Shown here: in pieces, positions 46,482 to 57,413 of the stretch | Layout of the letters: each line of letters opens with the position of its first letter | Position numbering within the stretch: position 1 is the first letter of the stretch | Assembly: GCA_014529385.2 (NCBI GenBank) | Contig: CM043967.1 | Span: 877,001 to 941,000, forward strand | Reading direction: 5' to 3' | Source of the DNA: Adiantum capillus-veneris | Lineage: Eukaryota > Streptophyta > Polypodiopsida > Polypodiales > Pteridaceae | DNA length: 64,000 bases | Program-made: the position numbers and the translations under genes | The notes under the pieces: generated by a model | Told to the model about the DNA's origin: nothing | The model's database searches: none | The model's input: only the letters and a program-made list of their open reading frames with translations

Positions 46482-48969
46482 ATTAGCTGAGAAACTGAGT
46501 CTTAACTATCCAAATGACTTGAAAATTGAAAATAAAGCTTAAAAGGAACTTGTGAAACTGTGCATGTGCTCACAGTGCAATTTTGGCCAAAATTTTCCAT
46601 TTAAACATCCTACGCATAGGATGTCTTTTTCATCAGAATTGGTTGATACTTGACATGCTGGTAGTGCATGGCTTATGGAACATGGCTATGTGCTTGGATA
46701 TGAATTTGGGCATCAAAAAGTGAATTTTTTGGGCTGATTCAGGCTTTAGGTCACAAATTGGGTAGAAGGTCCATAACAGGTAGCAAGTGATGTCCAAATG
46801 GGTTGAAAATTGATATATGGGCTCATTGTACCATGGTATTGGCTTCCATGATGTCACTCTTTGCACAGACGGTCTAAATTATGCTTGAGACATCCTACGC
46901 GTAGGATGTCTATTTCATCAAAATTGCATGGGATTTGTTCTGTGGGTAGTCCTTGGCCTATGGAACATGGCTATGCTCTTGGATTTGGATTTGGACAAGG
47001 ATTGATGCTTGTAAGAGCCTGTGTAGTGTTTTGTATCTTGAAGGTGTTGAGGTTCAAATATGATTAGAATGGCTTCAAAATTGGTATATGAGCTCTTGAT
47101 GATGATGTGATTGGATCTGGAATGGACAACATTCCCTGTAGGCCAAAAATGTCAAATAGACATCCTACGTGTAGGATGTCTACTTCATCAATTTTTTCTT
47201 CTGACCACACAGATTGGTTTGTTATGTGCTTGTGAATGTTTTGTGCAAGTTTCATGTGATTTGGACAAGATTTGGTAGGTCTATGGTCCATTATTGCCTC
47301 TATGCCCTAACTTTGCGTTTTTTCATGCATATGAGGTCAATTTTGGTCCAAATATGATGAAACTTGGTGGATAGCATGTAAAGGTCATTCAAAAAATGTG
47401 TGTGATAAAAAATCTTGGGATCTCACCCCAGAATTGCCCTTGAGACATCCTACGTGTAGGATGTCTCCTGATGATTTTTTTATGGAATGTGCCACTAGTG
47501 CCTGCCCTTGGTCCGCCTTAGTCCCTTTTAAGCCTAGTTTCAACAAAAAAGTCAAATGGATAGAAAGTAACTCCCTGTGTGGATTTCAGAGCCTCTAAGC
47601 CGTTTTTTGACTTTTAGAGTTATTTTTGGCGATGAAATTTCTTGATGTTGGTCTCCATAGCTTCCCGATCCCTTGGGGATCCTTGCCATATGGTTTTTAT
47701 CGACTTTGGCTTCATCGGAGCTTCATTTGGCAATTTGTCGCTCTAGAAGCACCCGTGGTTGCGTTTACATATCTTCGATGATTTGTGGTGGTCTACCACC
47801 ATAGGACTTGGTTGTTGATGGTCTAGGAAAGCCGCTCGTGAAGTTTGGTGGCAAACGGGCATACGGTTTGGCCGCGAGAGCTATTTGATGCTTTGTGTGT
47901 CTGATGGTATTTCTGAAGTTTAGTATCGCTTCGGGTCACTTTTTGGTCATGTGGGTCACACAGACTTGTCGAGCATGTCGAGATGCTCCTACCCATGAAT
48001 TTTGGTAGCATTTGGGCTCCTTTTCGCCGATTTCCCATTTGGTGGCCTCTTGCGGGATTCTAGGAATTAGGGTTTTTCCCGATGGTTTTCTACTGCCTTT
48101 GGACATCCAAGACTGGTCTCCTATGCTAGGGTAAGCTACCGATGAAGTCTCGTTGCTTTTGGGTTAGCCGTTTCCATGAAATTTGACATGTGCTCCCAAC
48201 TTCTTGCGAGATGTGGTTTAGGCTCAAAAATTTCTTGATTTGGACTCCATTTGCTCTGTTTACCAGAAATTTGGCATTTCGGTCAAAATCTGATCAAATC
48301 ACGCTTTCCGCTCCAGTCTCATAATTGCACCCCCACTGTACCATAGGTTTTCCTATAGTCACTGATCATCCCCATATTCTTTTGTTTTTCATTACTATCG
48401 TTTTTCACCTGCTTTTTGTATTTTTGAAGTTTTTCTGCTGAAATTTAGCAAAATTAAAAGAAAAATAGAAAATCCAACCCAAAAAATTTCCAAAAATCAT
48501 AATAAATCACAAACATTACCGCAAAAAATTATATAGACTCACATGCAATTTTTATGGCCGGATTTCTCCATTTTACCAATATTTTGCCCGAAAAATGGCT
48601 ATTTCTACTTATATACACACACCTAGGGGCTTGATTTGGCGTTTGGCCCCATATACCTATAGATACATGCTATATAAGGGCATATGTACTTGGGTTAGTC
48701 CAGAAAATTTCGCAATCAGACAACAACCCTTAAGATAGTCAAAAATCATGCCCTTTCTGCTCTTTCTGCTATTGGTTCCGCATTTGAGAATGCCTCCCCC
48801 CTCCTAGCGGGAGTCCTCCCGGATGACAAGGTATTGCCTCGGAGTATCTGCTGTGCATAGGTTGAAAAATTTGTGCTAATGCTTGGCCGATTAATGTGGC
48901 CCTAATTTATGCATACTCGGTCAATGCATAGAAAAATTAATGCTGTGCAAGAGAAGGGAATAAGCAAGA
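46482..48969 (-). other. Spacer with four palindromes at ~270-286-base intervals
   Basis: A non-coding interval between the W[IV]PK ORF and the 3' ORF. Palindromes built from AGACATCCTACG and its reverse complement lie at 46602-46625 (imperfect), 46888-46911 (perfect), 47158-47181 and 47443-47466. Sequence after each palindrome is loosely similar (TTTCATCA..., CTTGGATTTGGA...), so they sit in a strongly diverged tandem repeat in which the palindrome is the best-kept part. From 47470 to 48969 nothing further was recognised. Confidence 0.85.
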
Positions 48970-50565
48970 TGCTTATTGGCATTCGCCGTCGAGGATTCCT
49001 ATTTTCTTTGCAAGTAGCAGTTGTAACTCTACTGCTCTCTGTTTAATTGTATTTTTTGTAAAAGCCAGTCGCTTTGCCGCTACTGTTGATATAGCCGTAG
49101 TTATTTCTATGGAGAGGAGTGGCTTGGCCGTAATGGCCGTCGACCGTATTTCTTTTGCTTTCCATTGGTAGCTTGTTTTTGTCGATTTTTGTAGGTGTTT
49201 TTCTACTTCCTTGGTGGCCACTGTTTTGTTGCGGATTGGCATCCACATAAATCGATTTTCAAATGCAGTTGTTTGCCTTCCGTTGTTGCTTGTACTGAAG
49301 GGAGTTACTTTTGCTTTTGTTTCGGTATCCAAATGCGAGTAACATTTGGGTTATTGCTGAGCATTTTCTTTGGGATCCATATCTGTTTTATGCCCTTGGT
49401 TTTTGGTTGAACTAGCTGCTTCGGTTGAATTCTTTTGTTGCACTGTTGTTTGTTTGCCATGTCATTTCTATCCTTCCACATCCATACTTTTTTCCCTTGT
49501 TTTGGTAACCTAGATCTTTGCATTGCGGTCGGTGACTTCATATGTATGTAGTTAGCATGGTTGGCTTTTACCTGTCTGTTGGCCTTGGGTATCATGTTTT
49601 TCTTTGGTGGCATTCTTGCTTTTGGCTCTTGTTCCAATGATTGCATTGCTTGCAGCTGATTATTCCGGTATTGCTGAGCAAAGGCTATCACATGTTGTTC
49701 TTTTGCTTGCTGAATTTTGACTGCATTTGCATTCCAATCTATCTGCACATTGTACTCTTTTTGCCAAGGTTGTCCCAACATCATTGGGTGTTGTGTGCTT
49801 GCATCCTCGACTACATAAAATTTGTGTGGGTAAATATATTGATGTACTTGTACATGCAATATAGTCCAGCCCAATGTTGTCAATGAGTGTGATGTACTAC
49901 TTTCCAGCACTTGACGAGTAGGATGAAGTTGACCTGCAGATTTGAATTGTTGGTATAATCCGTAAGAGATCAAATTTGCTTGAGCTCCAGAATCAAGCAA
50001 TGCCGTCGATTCAACTTGATTGCTACCCACTTTGACTGCAATTATTGGCTCCACTATGTTTTCATCTAACTTCGTTAGTCGAATGGCATTGATTCGCAAT
50101 GGTGCTCCACTTTGTTGTTGTTGTCGTAGAAGGCTTTGTTTTGCAATGCGTTCTTTTGCTTTTGCTTGAGCTTCTTCTCGTACTCTCTATTTTTCCTTCA
50201 TTCGTTGTTTTCCTTGATGAATTTGTTGAAGCATATCCTGTGTGAGTGGTAGATGATATTTCTTCAGTCGACATCCACTAATCCAGTTCGGCATTTCTTC
50301 ACTTGCTAATGTAGCAAGCTTGACAGCTCTGCTTTGTGATAGATCACTAATCACAAAGGGTCCCATCCCTTGCTTTTTAAGTTTCTTGGGATGTTGCTTC
50401 AAAGCATAAACAAGTACGTAATCACCTGTTTTGAACTCCTTAGTGCGCACATGCTTTTCAAAAAACTCTTTTTGTCTTCTCTTTTTAGCATAGATTGAAG
50501 CTACAGCTCTCAAGAGGAGTTCATCTAGCTTTTCAAGATCATCTATTCTTGAAGAGAGATCATGC
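48970..50565 (-). pseudogene. Integrase C-terminus fused to a second retropepsin and W[IV]PK repeats
   Basis: From about 50565: an integrase tail with KTGDYVLVYALKQHPKKL, GMGPFVISDL and EEMPNWISGCRLKKYHLPLT. The same frame continues past one TAG (50187, CAG in the intact reading) through REEAQAKAKERIAKQ to RINAIRL and a retropepsin-like domain: STALLDSGAQANLISYGLYQ near 49995, MLGQPW near 49790. A basic Gln/Lys-rich tail follows with VWMWK and IWIPK twice, stopping at 49305. A frameshifted continuation to about 48970 has MWMP. So a polyprotein with protease, RT, RH and INT also carries a second protease-like domain after INT. I know of no named family with this layout; its function is open. 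Confidence 0.75.
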
Positions 50566-50651
50566 ACCTCATTTAGTATCTCATCCTGGAATGGGAGGGG
50601 AAAGTGATCTCTTTTTGTTGCCTCATTGAGGGGACGGTAATCCACACACAC
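50566..50651 (-). pseudogene. Displaced reverse transcriptase fragment
   Basis: CVDYRPLNEATKRDHFPLPF, then QDEILNEV, is the RT segment around the first fingers motif. It lies after the integrase core on this strand, i.e. out of order, and runs directly into the integrase tail. It must have arrived by rearrangement or template switching near the insertion at 50652. Confidence 0.8.
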
Positions 50652-50654
50652 CCT

Positions 50655-50767
50655 TCACTCATGGTGGGCTCCGTCGATCCAAAAGTACTGGTGAAATGTC
50701 TTCAGAAGATAGGGAAGAAGGTGGATCTTCAGGGCGGCAAGAGTCACTACATCCCCGACACAATGAC
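50655..50767 (+). other. Possible heavy-metal-associated (HMA) domain fragment
   Basis: From an ATG at about 50660 the frame reads GSVDPKVLVKCLQKIGKKVD. This resembles the second half of the HMA fold in plant HIPP metallochaperone-like proteins (G-x-V-D-P-x-x-L-x-K-x-L-x-K-x-G-K). It is only ~37 codons and lacks the CxxC half. It sits exactly at the junction between the RT scrap and the inserted chromovirus. A chance resemblance is possible. Confidence 0.35.
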
Positions 50768-51001
50768 CATCTAGACAACCTCTAGTCATTAGACTTACGT
50801 TAAATTAGATTTAACTTTATTTTTAGTTAGATTTACGTTTATTTAGATTTACGCTTATTTACGTTAGATCGAGTCCACGCAAGAATTACTTACGGTTTAG
50901 GGTTTAGAGTTAGACGAACATCTCAAACTTGCTCATTAATTTGTTAATAGATTAATTTGCAATTTTCGTTGCACTTTAATACCAATTCTCTGACATCGGT
51001 A

Positions 51002-51014
51002 TGGTGTCAGAGCA
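51002..51014 (+). promoter_or_regulatory. Primer-binding site, initiator-Met type (one mismatch)
   Basis: TGGTGTCAGAGCA against the usual TGGTATCAGAGCA. The LTR end TGACA lies seven bases upstream. Confidence 0.8.
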
Positions 51015-51420
51015 ATCTAGGTTATTTCTTTCTTTTTGAAGAAAGGACAGTTCTAATAATCAAGCATGAAAGGTTGATTTGTTTTAATTAATCAAAGTAA
51101 GTAAGTTTGGGATCTATTAACGGGGGCATTAGCAACTTAAGACCTCGGGAGCTGTTGACTTAATAACGGACTCCTACGGCAGGTACTTATGGTTTTATCG
51201 TTCTTGCATGATCAGGTAAGCCCGACAGGCTTTTGTTGTCTCTAAAAGCCGTGCAATGTTACGACTCGGCTTTCTATTTTGATTAATTAAAAGATTTCTA
51301 ATCATGGGTGTGCTTACTTTGAGGGGCTATCTCTTGATTTGCAAGGAGAAATAGATGTGATTATTCACAACAATTAACTATCTCTCACAAGGAAATTCTA
51401 ATTCACAAAGCACCATCACC

Positions 51421-52960
51421 ATGCTTGAAACTGTGCAGGAAGAGGAGAGATTGATTGATTTTGGCATCCTGGATTTGCAAAATAATGTTGCCTCTCTTGG
51501 TGCAACTTGGGTTGTTGAATTTCTAGCCCGCAAGTTGCTGGAGGCCATGACAAATCCAGCCTTGCGAGATGTGGTTCACACACTATTTCAAGAAAGGCAA
51601 CTTACTATGCCTGCTCTCAAAGAGAATTTTCCTACAAAGTCTCTCTCAGAGACTTCACAAAGAGGAAATTCTAGTGAGCAAAAGAAGCATTCAGCCCCCA
51701 CAACAAGAAGAGGACGAAGCCCTCCACGTGAGGAAAAAGAAAGAAAGAAGGCTAAAGGCACAAGAGAGAATTCTCATGTGTATGATGCGGATATCCCTGT
51801 CACATCTGATTCAAATGTGCATCCAAGGAGAAGAAGAAGACGAAGAACTCCCTCTCCATCACCATCAGATGGAAGAAATTCTTGAAGCTCTCCTTCCTCT
51901 CGTCATTCAGTGGAGCATGAGACGAAGGCTGAGATGAAACAAAGAAAGAAGAGACCATCTAACTCTCCACCTTCCCATAGTTCATCTGATACGGGAAGCT
52001 CTTCCTCTTCACGTGGAAAACCCACCAAAGCACGTAAAAAAAGAGGCCATCGACGTACACATGCAGCCTAGAAGAGGTCTTCTAAGCTCAGAAAGTTCAA
52101 GGAAGGAGGTAAAAACATCACTTTCCTCTCCTTCGATGGAACTTTCGGTAATATAGGCAAGGTATTGAGCTTCATATAGCAATTCGATGTTGTTTTTGGA
52201 GATGAAAACTTCTCAGAGTCATCCAAACTCCGACATGTTGCCATGTACTTCCAAAAGTCAGCCCATCAATGGTGGGCAAGCCTATGTTCCAAAGGAGAAG
52301 CTCCAAGAAGAGTCATCCAAACTCCGACATGTTGCCATGTACTTCCAAAAGTCAGCCCATCAATGGTGGGCAAGCCTATGTTCCAAAGGAGAGTTGCTAT
52401 CCTGAAGCAATTCCTTTCGCATGGAGCTTCCAACAAAGTGCTCAAAGCATGGCAAAGCCTAAAGCTTGAAGAAGGAGAGAACATTCAAAGGTACGTGGAT
52501 AAGTTTTGGGAATTGCATCTCAAAGCAACTGTCTACAAACGCATCAACTTCTCTGAGCAAAAGCAACAATTCTGTGATGGGCTCACTAAAGAATGGATCG
52601 AGTACGTCAATGCACAACGACCCATGACCATATCAGAGGTTATTGATCATTCTATGATAGCCTCCAACATTAAATTTCAGCATGAAGACAAAGCATCAAA
52701 GCCAACGTTTGTGAAGGAGAAGCCTCGGGAGAAAGGGAGACAACCGTAAACGTACAATCACAACAAAGGCTCAAGAAACCTAAGGACAAACAAGGTTACC
52801 AAGGTAAAAACCGTCTCTCTCCTAAAGATGTTGAACATTATCACAAAGATAATCAATGTTTTAAATGTGGTGAACAAGGTCACTCGTACTGCACATGTTG
52901 TCAAAAGCATGGAAAGAAGGAACCCCGTAGAATTGCAATGACTACTGTTCTAAAAGAGGG
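51421..52960 (+). pseudogene. Chromovirus gag with partial tandem duplication
   Basis: ATG at 51421 begins an N-terminal region with an Arg/Ser-rich stretch (to 51885). Stops at about 51883 (TGA), 52069 (TAG) and 52178 (TAG) interrupt an otherwise continuous frame. The capsid follows (KNITFLSFDGTFG, SSKLRHVAMYFQKSAHQWWA, YVDKFWELHLKATVYKRINF). Bases 52215-52298 are repeated at 52309-52392, which shifts the frame. The zinc knuckle is CFKCGEQGHSYCTC (about 52857), where the family His/Cys spacing is kept. The stops fit C-to-T changes. Confidence 0.85.
52215..52392 (+). repeat. 84-bp duplication (94-base step) in gag
   Basis: 52215-52298 and 52309-52392 are identical. The ten bases between (AGCTCCAAGA) look like the original continuation of gag, so the second copy starts by a jump back and lacks the following codons. 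Confidence 0.9.
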
Positions 52961-53013
52961 TGGTCTTCCTCAAGGAAGTCCCTTATGCTATGCATGAGGC
53001 AAAGTGAGAGAGA

Positions 53014-53700
53014 ATGACACTCATCCTCTTTGATCCTAGTTCCACACACAATTATATATCTGTGCGATTAGCATCAAAGCTAGGGATACATGCTCACAAG
53101 ATTGGAGAGACATATGCTGGTGAAGGACCCTTTGAAGGCCCTGACACACTAGTCACTCCATTGATTGGGAATTTAAGGCTTCACTTACAAGGGTATGTAG
53201 ACAAAGAAGACTTTCTCATCTCTCTGCTCAAGAATGAAGATGTTTTGCTTGGAGCACCATGGTTTGATCGTATGGCTGCTTCTCTCAAGTTTCCAGATAG
53301 AGAGTTAGTATTTAAGCACAAGGGTAGAGACATCACTTTGCACGTCAATGAGAAGGGGTACACTATCCCACTTGTTTCTCATGACTCTTTTGACAAAGCA
53401 ATAAAAAGCTCCATTTCTGCTTACATGATATTCGTCAAAGAGGTTCCTAACTCTATTGATGTCTCTCCAAATGGTTTATTAAAAGTAGAAAATGACTTTC
53501 AATCATTTCTAAATGAACATGCTGAAAATTTTATTGATGATATTCCAGATGAGTTGCCTCCTAAAAGGGGAGATCATGATCATTGGATTAATCTCATCCC
53601 AGGAAGCTCTTCTCCTAACAAGCCTCCTTATTGAGTCTCACTGGCTCAACAAGAGGAAATAATGTCACAATTTAATGAACTTGTGCAAAAGGGTATGGTT
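53014..53700 (+). pseudogene. Chromovirus protease and start of RT, truncated
   Basis: LILFDPSSTHNYISVRLAS carries the DPSST active-site loop (the sister copy has DPGST), and KNEDVLLGAPWFDRM is the second conserved strand. The linker IDDIPDELPPKRGDHDHWIN leads into RT. A TGA (53632) interrupts PPY-R-VS where the sister copy has CGA/AGA. RT ends at LVQKGMV (about 53698). Confidence 0.9.
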
Positions 53701-53855
53701 GATGGAGATCGTGGGTGCGAGAGCAAAGACAAGACATGTGAGAGAGGGAAGGGAAGAGAGCACACACGATGTGGGTGAAGCTTCACTTTGTGTCAACTGT
53801 GTGAGTGAGCCCCTTATTCATATGTATATAAAGAATAAGGTATAAACACATGTGG

Positions 53856-54760
53856 GCACAGATTTCCTATGTATGACCATGAATTCCTCTAGCAAATATT
53901 CAATGACTTCATTAAGAAAATGTGTCCCACAATCACTGACAATTTCTATTGGTAAACCGTATCGTACAAAAAAATTCTCATACAAAAATTGTGCAGTGGT
54001 TCGAGCATCTGCTTTTTGCGTTGCCTTGGCTTCCACCCATTTTGTGAGATAGTCCGTAGCCACAATGATATATTGGGTATGGTTGCGATATGCAGGGGGT
54101 GAGATAGGTCCCACAAAATCAATGTCCCATTTTGCAAATGCTCTTGCTCCCATCATTGGCCGTAGTGGCATCTCATCTCTCTTTATCGGCACCTTGGTGC
54201 GCTGACATGCGTCACAACGCTTTACAAACTCTTCAGCATCCATATGCAATGTAGGCCACCATATTCCTGTGGTTAAGACAATTTTTTCCGTCTTATCGCC
54301 CGAAAAATGGCCTCCACTTATTCCTCTATGTGCATGTTCTAGAATCAGCAGGTATTTGCTTTTACTTGCACAAATTCTACGTTGATTGTCCTTTCCTCGC
54401 TTATAGAGTTGGTTCCCAATTATCTGAAAGTCGCGAGCTTCCAGCTCTATAGCCCTTTTCCGTGATCTTGTGATGTTCTCAGGAAACGTTCTAGTGGTTA
54501 AGAAATCAATGATATATTGACTCCATGCAGGTGCAATGTTTACTTGAAACAATGTCGCGTGATCCACTGGTCATTTGGCACTACATATAGTACAATTGGT
54601 AACATAAGAATGGGTGTCCGCATACATAGTTGGCCAATAAACCCCTAACTGTTTCAGTCTCTGGTATGTTTTCCCTGTTGAACATGAAATGCACAATCCT
54701 GGACATGGGCTTCTTCAAGGTAGCACTCGAATTCTTTTGGAATTATACATAATTGTAGGA
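53856..54760 (-). pseudogene. Integrase of the giant element with two zinc-binding modules
   Basis: From 54760: a first HHCC-like module (EEAHVQDCAFHVQQGK, then after a one-base shift LGVYWPTMYADTHSYVTNCTIC), a stop (TGA) and a linker with RARDFQ-like ELEARDFQIIGNQLYKRG. A second HHCC module follows (HAHRGISGGHF, GIWWPTLHMDAEEFVKRCDACQ), then the catalytic core with WDIDFVGP (first Asp) and IVSDCGTHF (second Asp). The frame is cut after EEFMVIH, before the region expected to hold the catalytic Glu. Integrase inserts the cDNA into the chromosome; this copy cannot work. Confidence 0.85.
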
Positions 54761-54818
54761 TTTGGTCCGATCCTAGATGATACAGCCGTCCTGCTATCAA
54801 CTGGAAGTTTTTTGTTTG

Positions 54819-55400
54819 TCAAATTATTTGTTGTTTAGATCTGTATTCCGTATTATCAAACCTACTTCCAAAGGAAAGAATGCTAACAATTTCCTGAGAC
54901 CATTTGGATATCATTTCAATATTGAAAAGATAAGCGTCTGGTATGTCACCATCTACTCCTTCAGGAGGTTCCCCGTTGTGTATCCTTGAAAGATGATCTG
55001 CTCGTAGATGGGTTTTACCCTTTTTGACCACCACTCTGAAATCAAACTCTAGGAATATAATAAACCAGCGTACAATTCTCCCTGTATTGCATGGTTTATT
55101 TATCAGATACAAAAGAGCTTCATGATCTGTGAAGAACACAAATTTATTTGCGAGCAAATAATGCCGAAATTTCTTTACAGCATAAATCATTCCTAACCCT
55201 TCTTGTTCGATGGTTGTGTAGTTCTTTTCCGCACTATTTAATTGTCGGCTTGCATAACAAATTGGAAAATCCATTGTTCCATCTCTAGGTTGAGCCAGAA
55301 TACTCCCGATTGCATATGCAGAAGCATCAATGTGAACATGGAATATCTTTTCCCAATCTGGTGCTTTAAGTACAGGTGCTGATATAAGGTTTTCCTTCAT
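54819..55400 (-). pseudogene. RNase H of the giant element
   Basis: HVHIDASAYAIGSILAQ holds the first catalytic Asp, ASRQLNSAEKNYTTIEQEGL the region with the Glu, and FFTDHEALLYL the next Asp. The domain ends with KGKTHLRADHLSR (the usual ADxLSR). The frame joins the upstream RT fragment through one TGA (TGG expected) at about 55431. It removes the RNA strand from RNA:DNA hybrids during reverse transcription. Confidence 0.9.
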
Positions 55401-55430
55401 CTTTTGGAATGAAGTTTCACACTCCTCAGT

Positions 55431-56305
55431 TCAATCAAAATTGACTAGCAAACGATACAGAGGTTGTGCAATGACTGCATACATGTATATGAACCTTCGA
55501 TAATATCCGCAGTGTCCCATGAAGGATTGCACTTGTTTCGCATTAGTAGGTTTGGGTAGGTCTACTATGACTTTGACTTTGTCTAGGTCAGTGGTTATGC
55601 CATTTCTTGAGACAATGTGTCCTAAGATGCGGCCTTGCTTTACCATAAAGATACACTTTTCGAATTAAGGTGGATTCGATATGTCCTGCATTTTTCAAAG
55701 ACCTTTTGCAAATGGTCAATATGTTCCTCTCGTCAAAGAGAGTGTACACAAAGATCATCCATGTATATTTCTAAGAATATTTTTAGGTATTCTTTGAACG
55801 CATGAGTCATTAACCTTTGGAAGGTATGTGGGGCATTAGTTAAGCCAAATGGCATAACTCAATACGCATAAATTCCCCATTAGTGGCAAACGCTGTTTTG
55901 TGTTGATCCTCCCTTGCAATTGCCAGTTGGTTATATCCTGAAAACCCGTCCAGAAAGGAATAGGCCCGTTTTCCGGCCACCCACTCAAGTACATGTTCTG
56001 TGATTGGCAAGGGATAATTATCCCTTATGGTGGTTGCATTTACCTTTTTGAGGTTTACACACTCTCAGTTTTCCTTTCTTTTTGGGAACTACCACAATGG
56101 GTGACACCCAATCTGTATGTTCGATTTCATAAATGAATTCATCTTCCATCAGCTTATCAATCTCCTCTTTGATTCGTTTAGCAAATGTGTCATTATATGT
56201 ATAAGGACGTTGTTTTCTAGGTTTTGCATCCGATTTCAAAGGAATTGTATGTTGGCATATCGATGGATCAACTCCTTTGAGGTCTTTATAGGACCATGCG
56301 AACAC
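55431..56305 (-). pseudogene. Reverse transcriptase of the giant element
   Basis: From 56305: FAWSYKDLKGVDPSICQHTI and EEIDKLMEDEFIYEIEHTDW with VSPIVVVPKKKGKLRVC. After a shift, FLDGFSGYNQ (motif A, Asp kept) and, near 55765, YMDDLCVHS (catalytic YMDD kept). Then GRILGHIVSRNGITTDLDKV and KQVQSFMGHCGYYRRFI. At least two frameshifts. FLDGFSGYNQ together with YMDD is typical of the Tat/Athila group. Confidence 0.92.
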
Positions 56306-56659
56306 ATCTTTAAATTTCTTGAGAAGTTGTGTTAGCCGTTCTTCTTCTTCAGGCTCTAAATCGTTTGCTATATAGACCGGCTGAGGCTTTTCACCAGGTT
56401 CCGCGAGGTCTATCCTTTTTGCATTTTTAGGCCCATCGTAAGATTCTTTCCCTGACTGGTGGCATCATGATTATTTTTCTGCCCTGTATGGTAAATTTGC
56501 GTTAGTGTGATGGTACATTCATGTTTCCCTTCTCTGACTCCCCTTTACCATCACTATCTTCTTCAGTAGTCCATATCTCACGTAAAGACCGTTTCAGTTC
56601 TTGGTATTTCTGTTTACGTTCCAGTTTGGTCCACTCTTGGTCTTTTGTTGTTTCTTTTT

Positions 56660-57382
56660 TTATTTTTGAGATTTTTGTGATTTTTTTTCTGTTTTAGCTT
56701 TTCGTTCTTGTTTTATTTCCTCTCGCGTTCTTTCCCTTCGATCTTTTGAGAATCTTCCTGATATTTGATCTTTTACACAATTCTTTGCTTTTACAAGCAT
56801 CAAATAGTGAGTTGTACCTCTTATCCTAGGCATCAGGTTCTCTCTCACTTTGTTTCCTGCTCGTTTCCTCCTATAGCATTCCTGGCGTCTAGGGTGCTGG
56901 TTAGAAAAATCATAAAACTTGATATTCTCAGTTTCCCTTCCACGCTCACTTGAGGTGTCTGAACACTCAATATCTGTATCATCATTTACTTCCAAATGTT
57001 CAGAGGAGTTATAAAACTCTTCTTGTCCTGGTGGTTCTATCATCTCATCTTCTCTTGGTATAATGCTTACCATGTAGTAGGGTAGCACATCATAGCCATC
57101 CTTATCGCAAAATTTTGTTGTTGGACTATCTGTAATGGTACAGACATCCAATGTTGCTAGTATGTGTTCCCATTCTAGAGGTTCCAAGGCATCTTCAGGG
57201 AAAGGTTCCGGAATATACTCCTTGTCCTCAATCGCTCTTTCTAAGACGCATTCCTTCCTTCTTAAGCTTCCACAATGTGAAGCTCCGCACATCCATAGCT
57301 CTTTTTGTTGCCCTAACCATGCTGGGAGTTCTGATCTTGCTACTGTAGCCGAATCAAACTCTTCCACAGGTGTTTGGTTCAC
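56660..57382 (-). CDS. PR-RT linker segment, acidic then basic, no known domain
   Basis: An open segment of about 240 codons between protease and RT. The first half is rich in Glu/Asp/Pro (EDALEPLEWEHILATLD, VSIIPREDEMIEPPGQEEF); the end is highly basic (RERTREEIKQERKAKTEKKS). It is probably part of the polyprotein rather than a separate gene, since it has no clear start of its own. Function unknown. Confidence 0.55.
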   Translation of the reverse strand: MNQTPVEEFDSATVARSELPAWLGQQKELWMCGASHCGSLRRKECVLERAIEDKEYIPEPFPEDALEPLEWEHILATLDVCTITDSPTTKFCDKDGYDVLPYYMVSIIPREDEMIEPPGQEEFYNSSEHLEVNDDTDIECSDTSSERGRETENIKFYDFSNQHPRRQECYRRKRAGNKVRENLMPRIRGTTHYLMLVKAKNCVKDQISGRFSKDRRERTREEIKQERKAKTEKKSQKSQK

Positions 57383-57413
57383 ATATTTTTAACTATGGTC
57401 TTTCAGATGTATT

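Larger units (their letters stand above)
50652..53855 (+). mobile_element. + strand chromovirus fragment inserted in the giant element
   Basis: Splits integrase: the core stops at about 53856 and the tail resumes at about 50565. Contents: an LTR end (TGACA, 50995), a Met-type primer site (51002-51014), leader, gag (51421-52900), protease (53014-53640) and the first residues of RT, ending near 53700. The last ~150 bases (53700-53855), which contain TATATAAAG, are unassigned. It is the same family as the chromovirus at 1-5850, by gag and PR similarity. Clean ends or a target duplication were not found. Confidence 0.75.

Noticed and set aside
49641-49886. + strand frames across the retropepsin region and elsewhere in the giant element
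   Set aside because: They are antisense shadows of minus-strand coding sequence.
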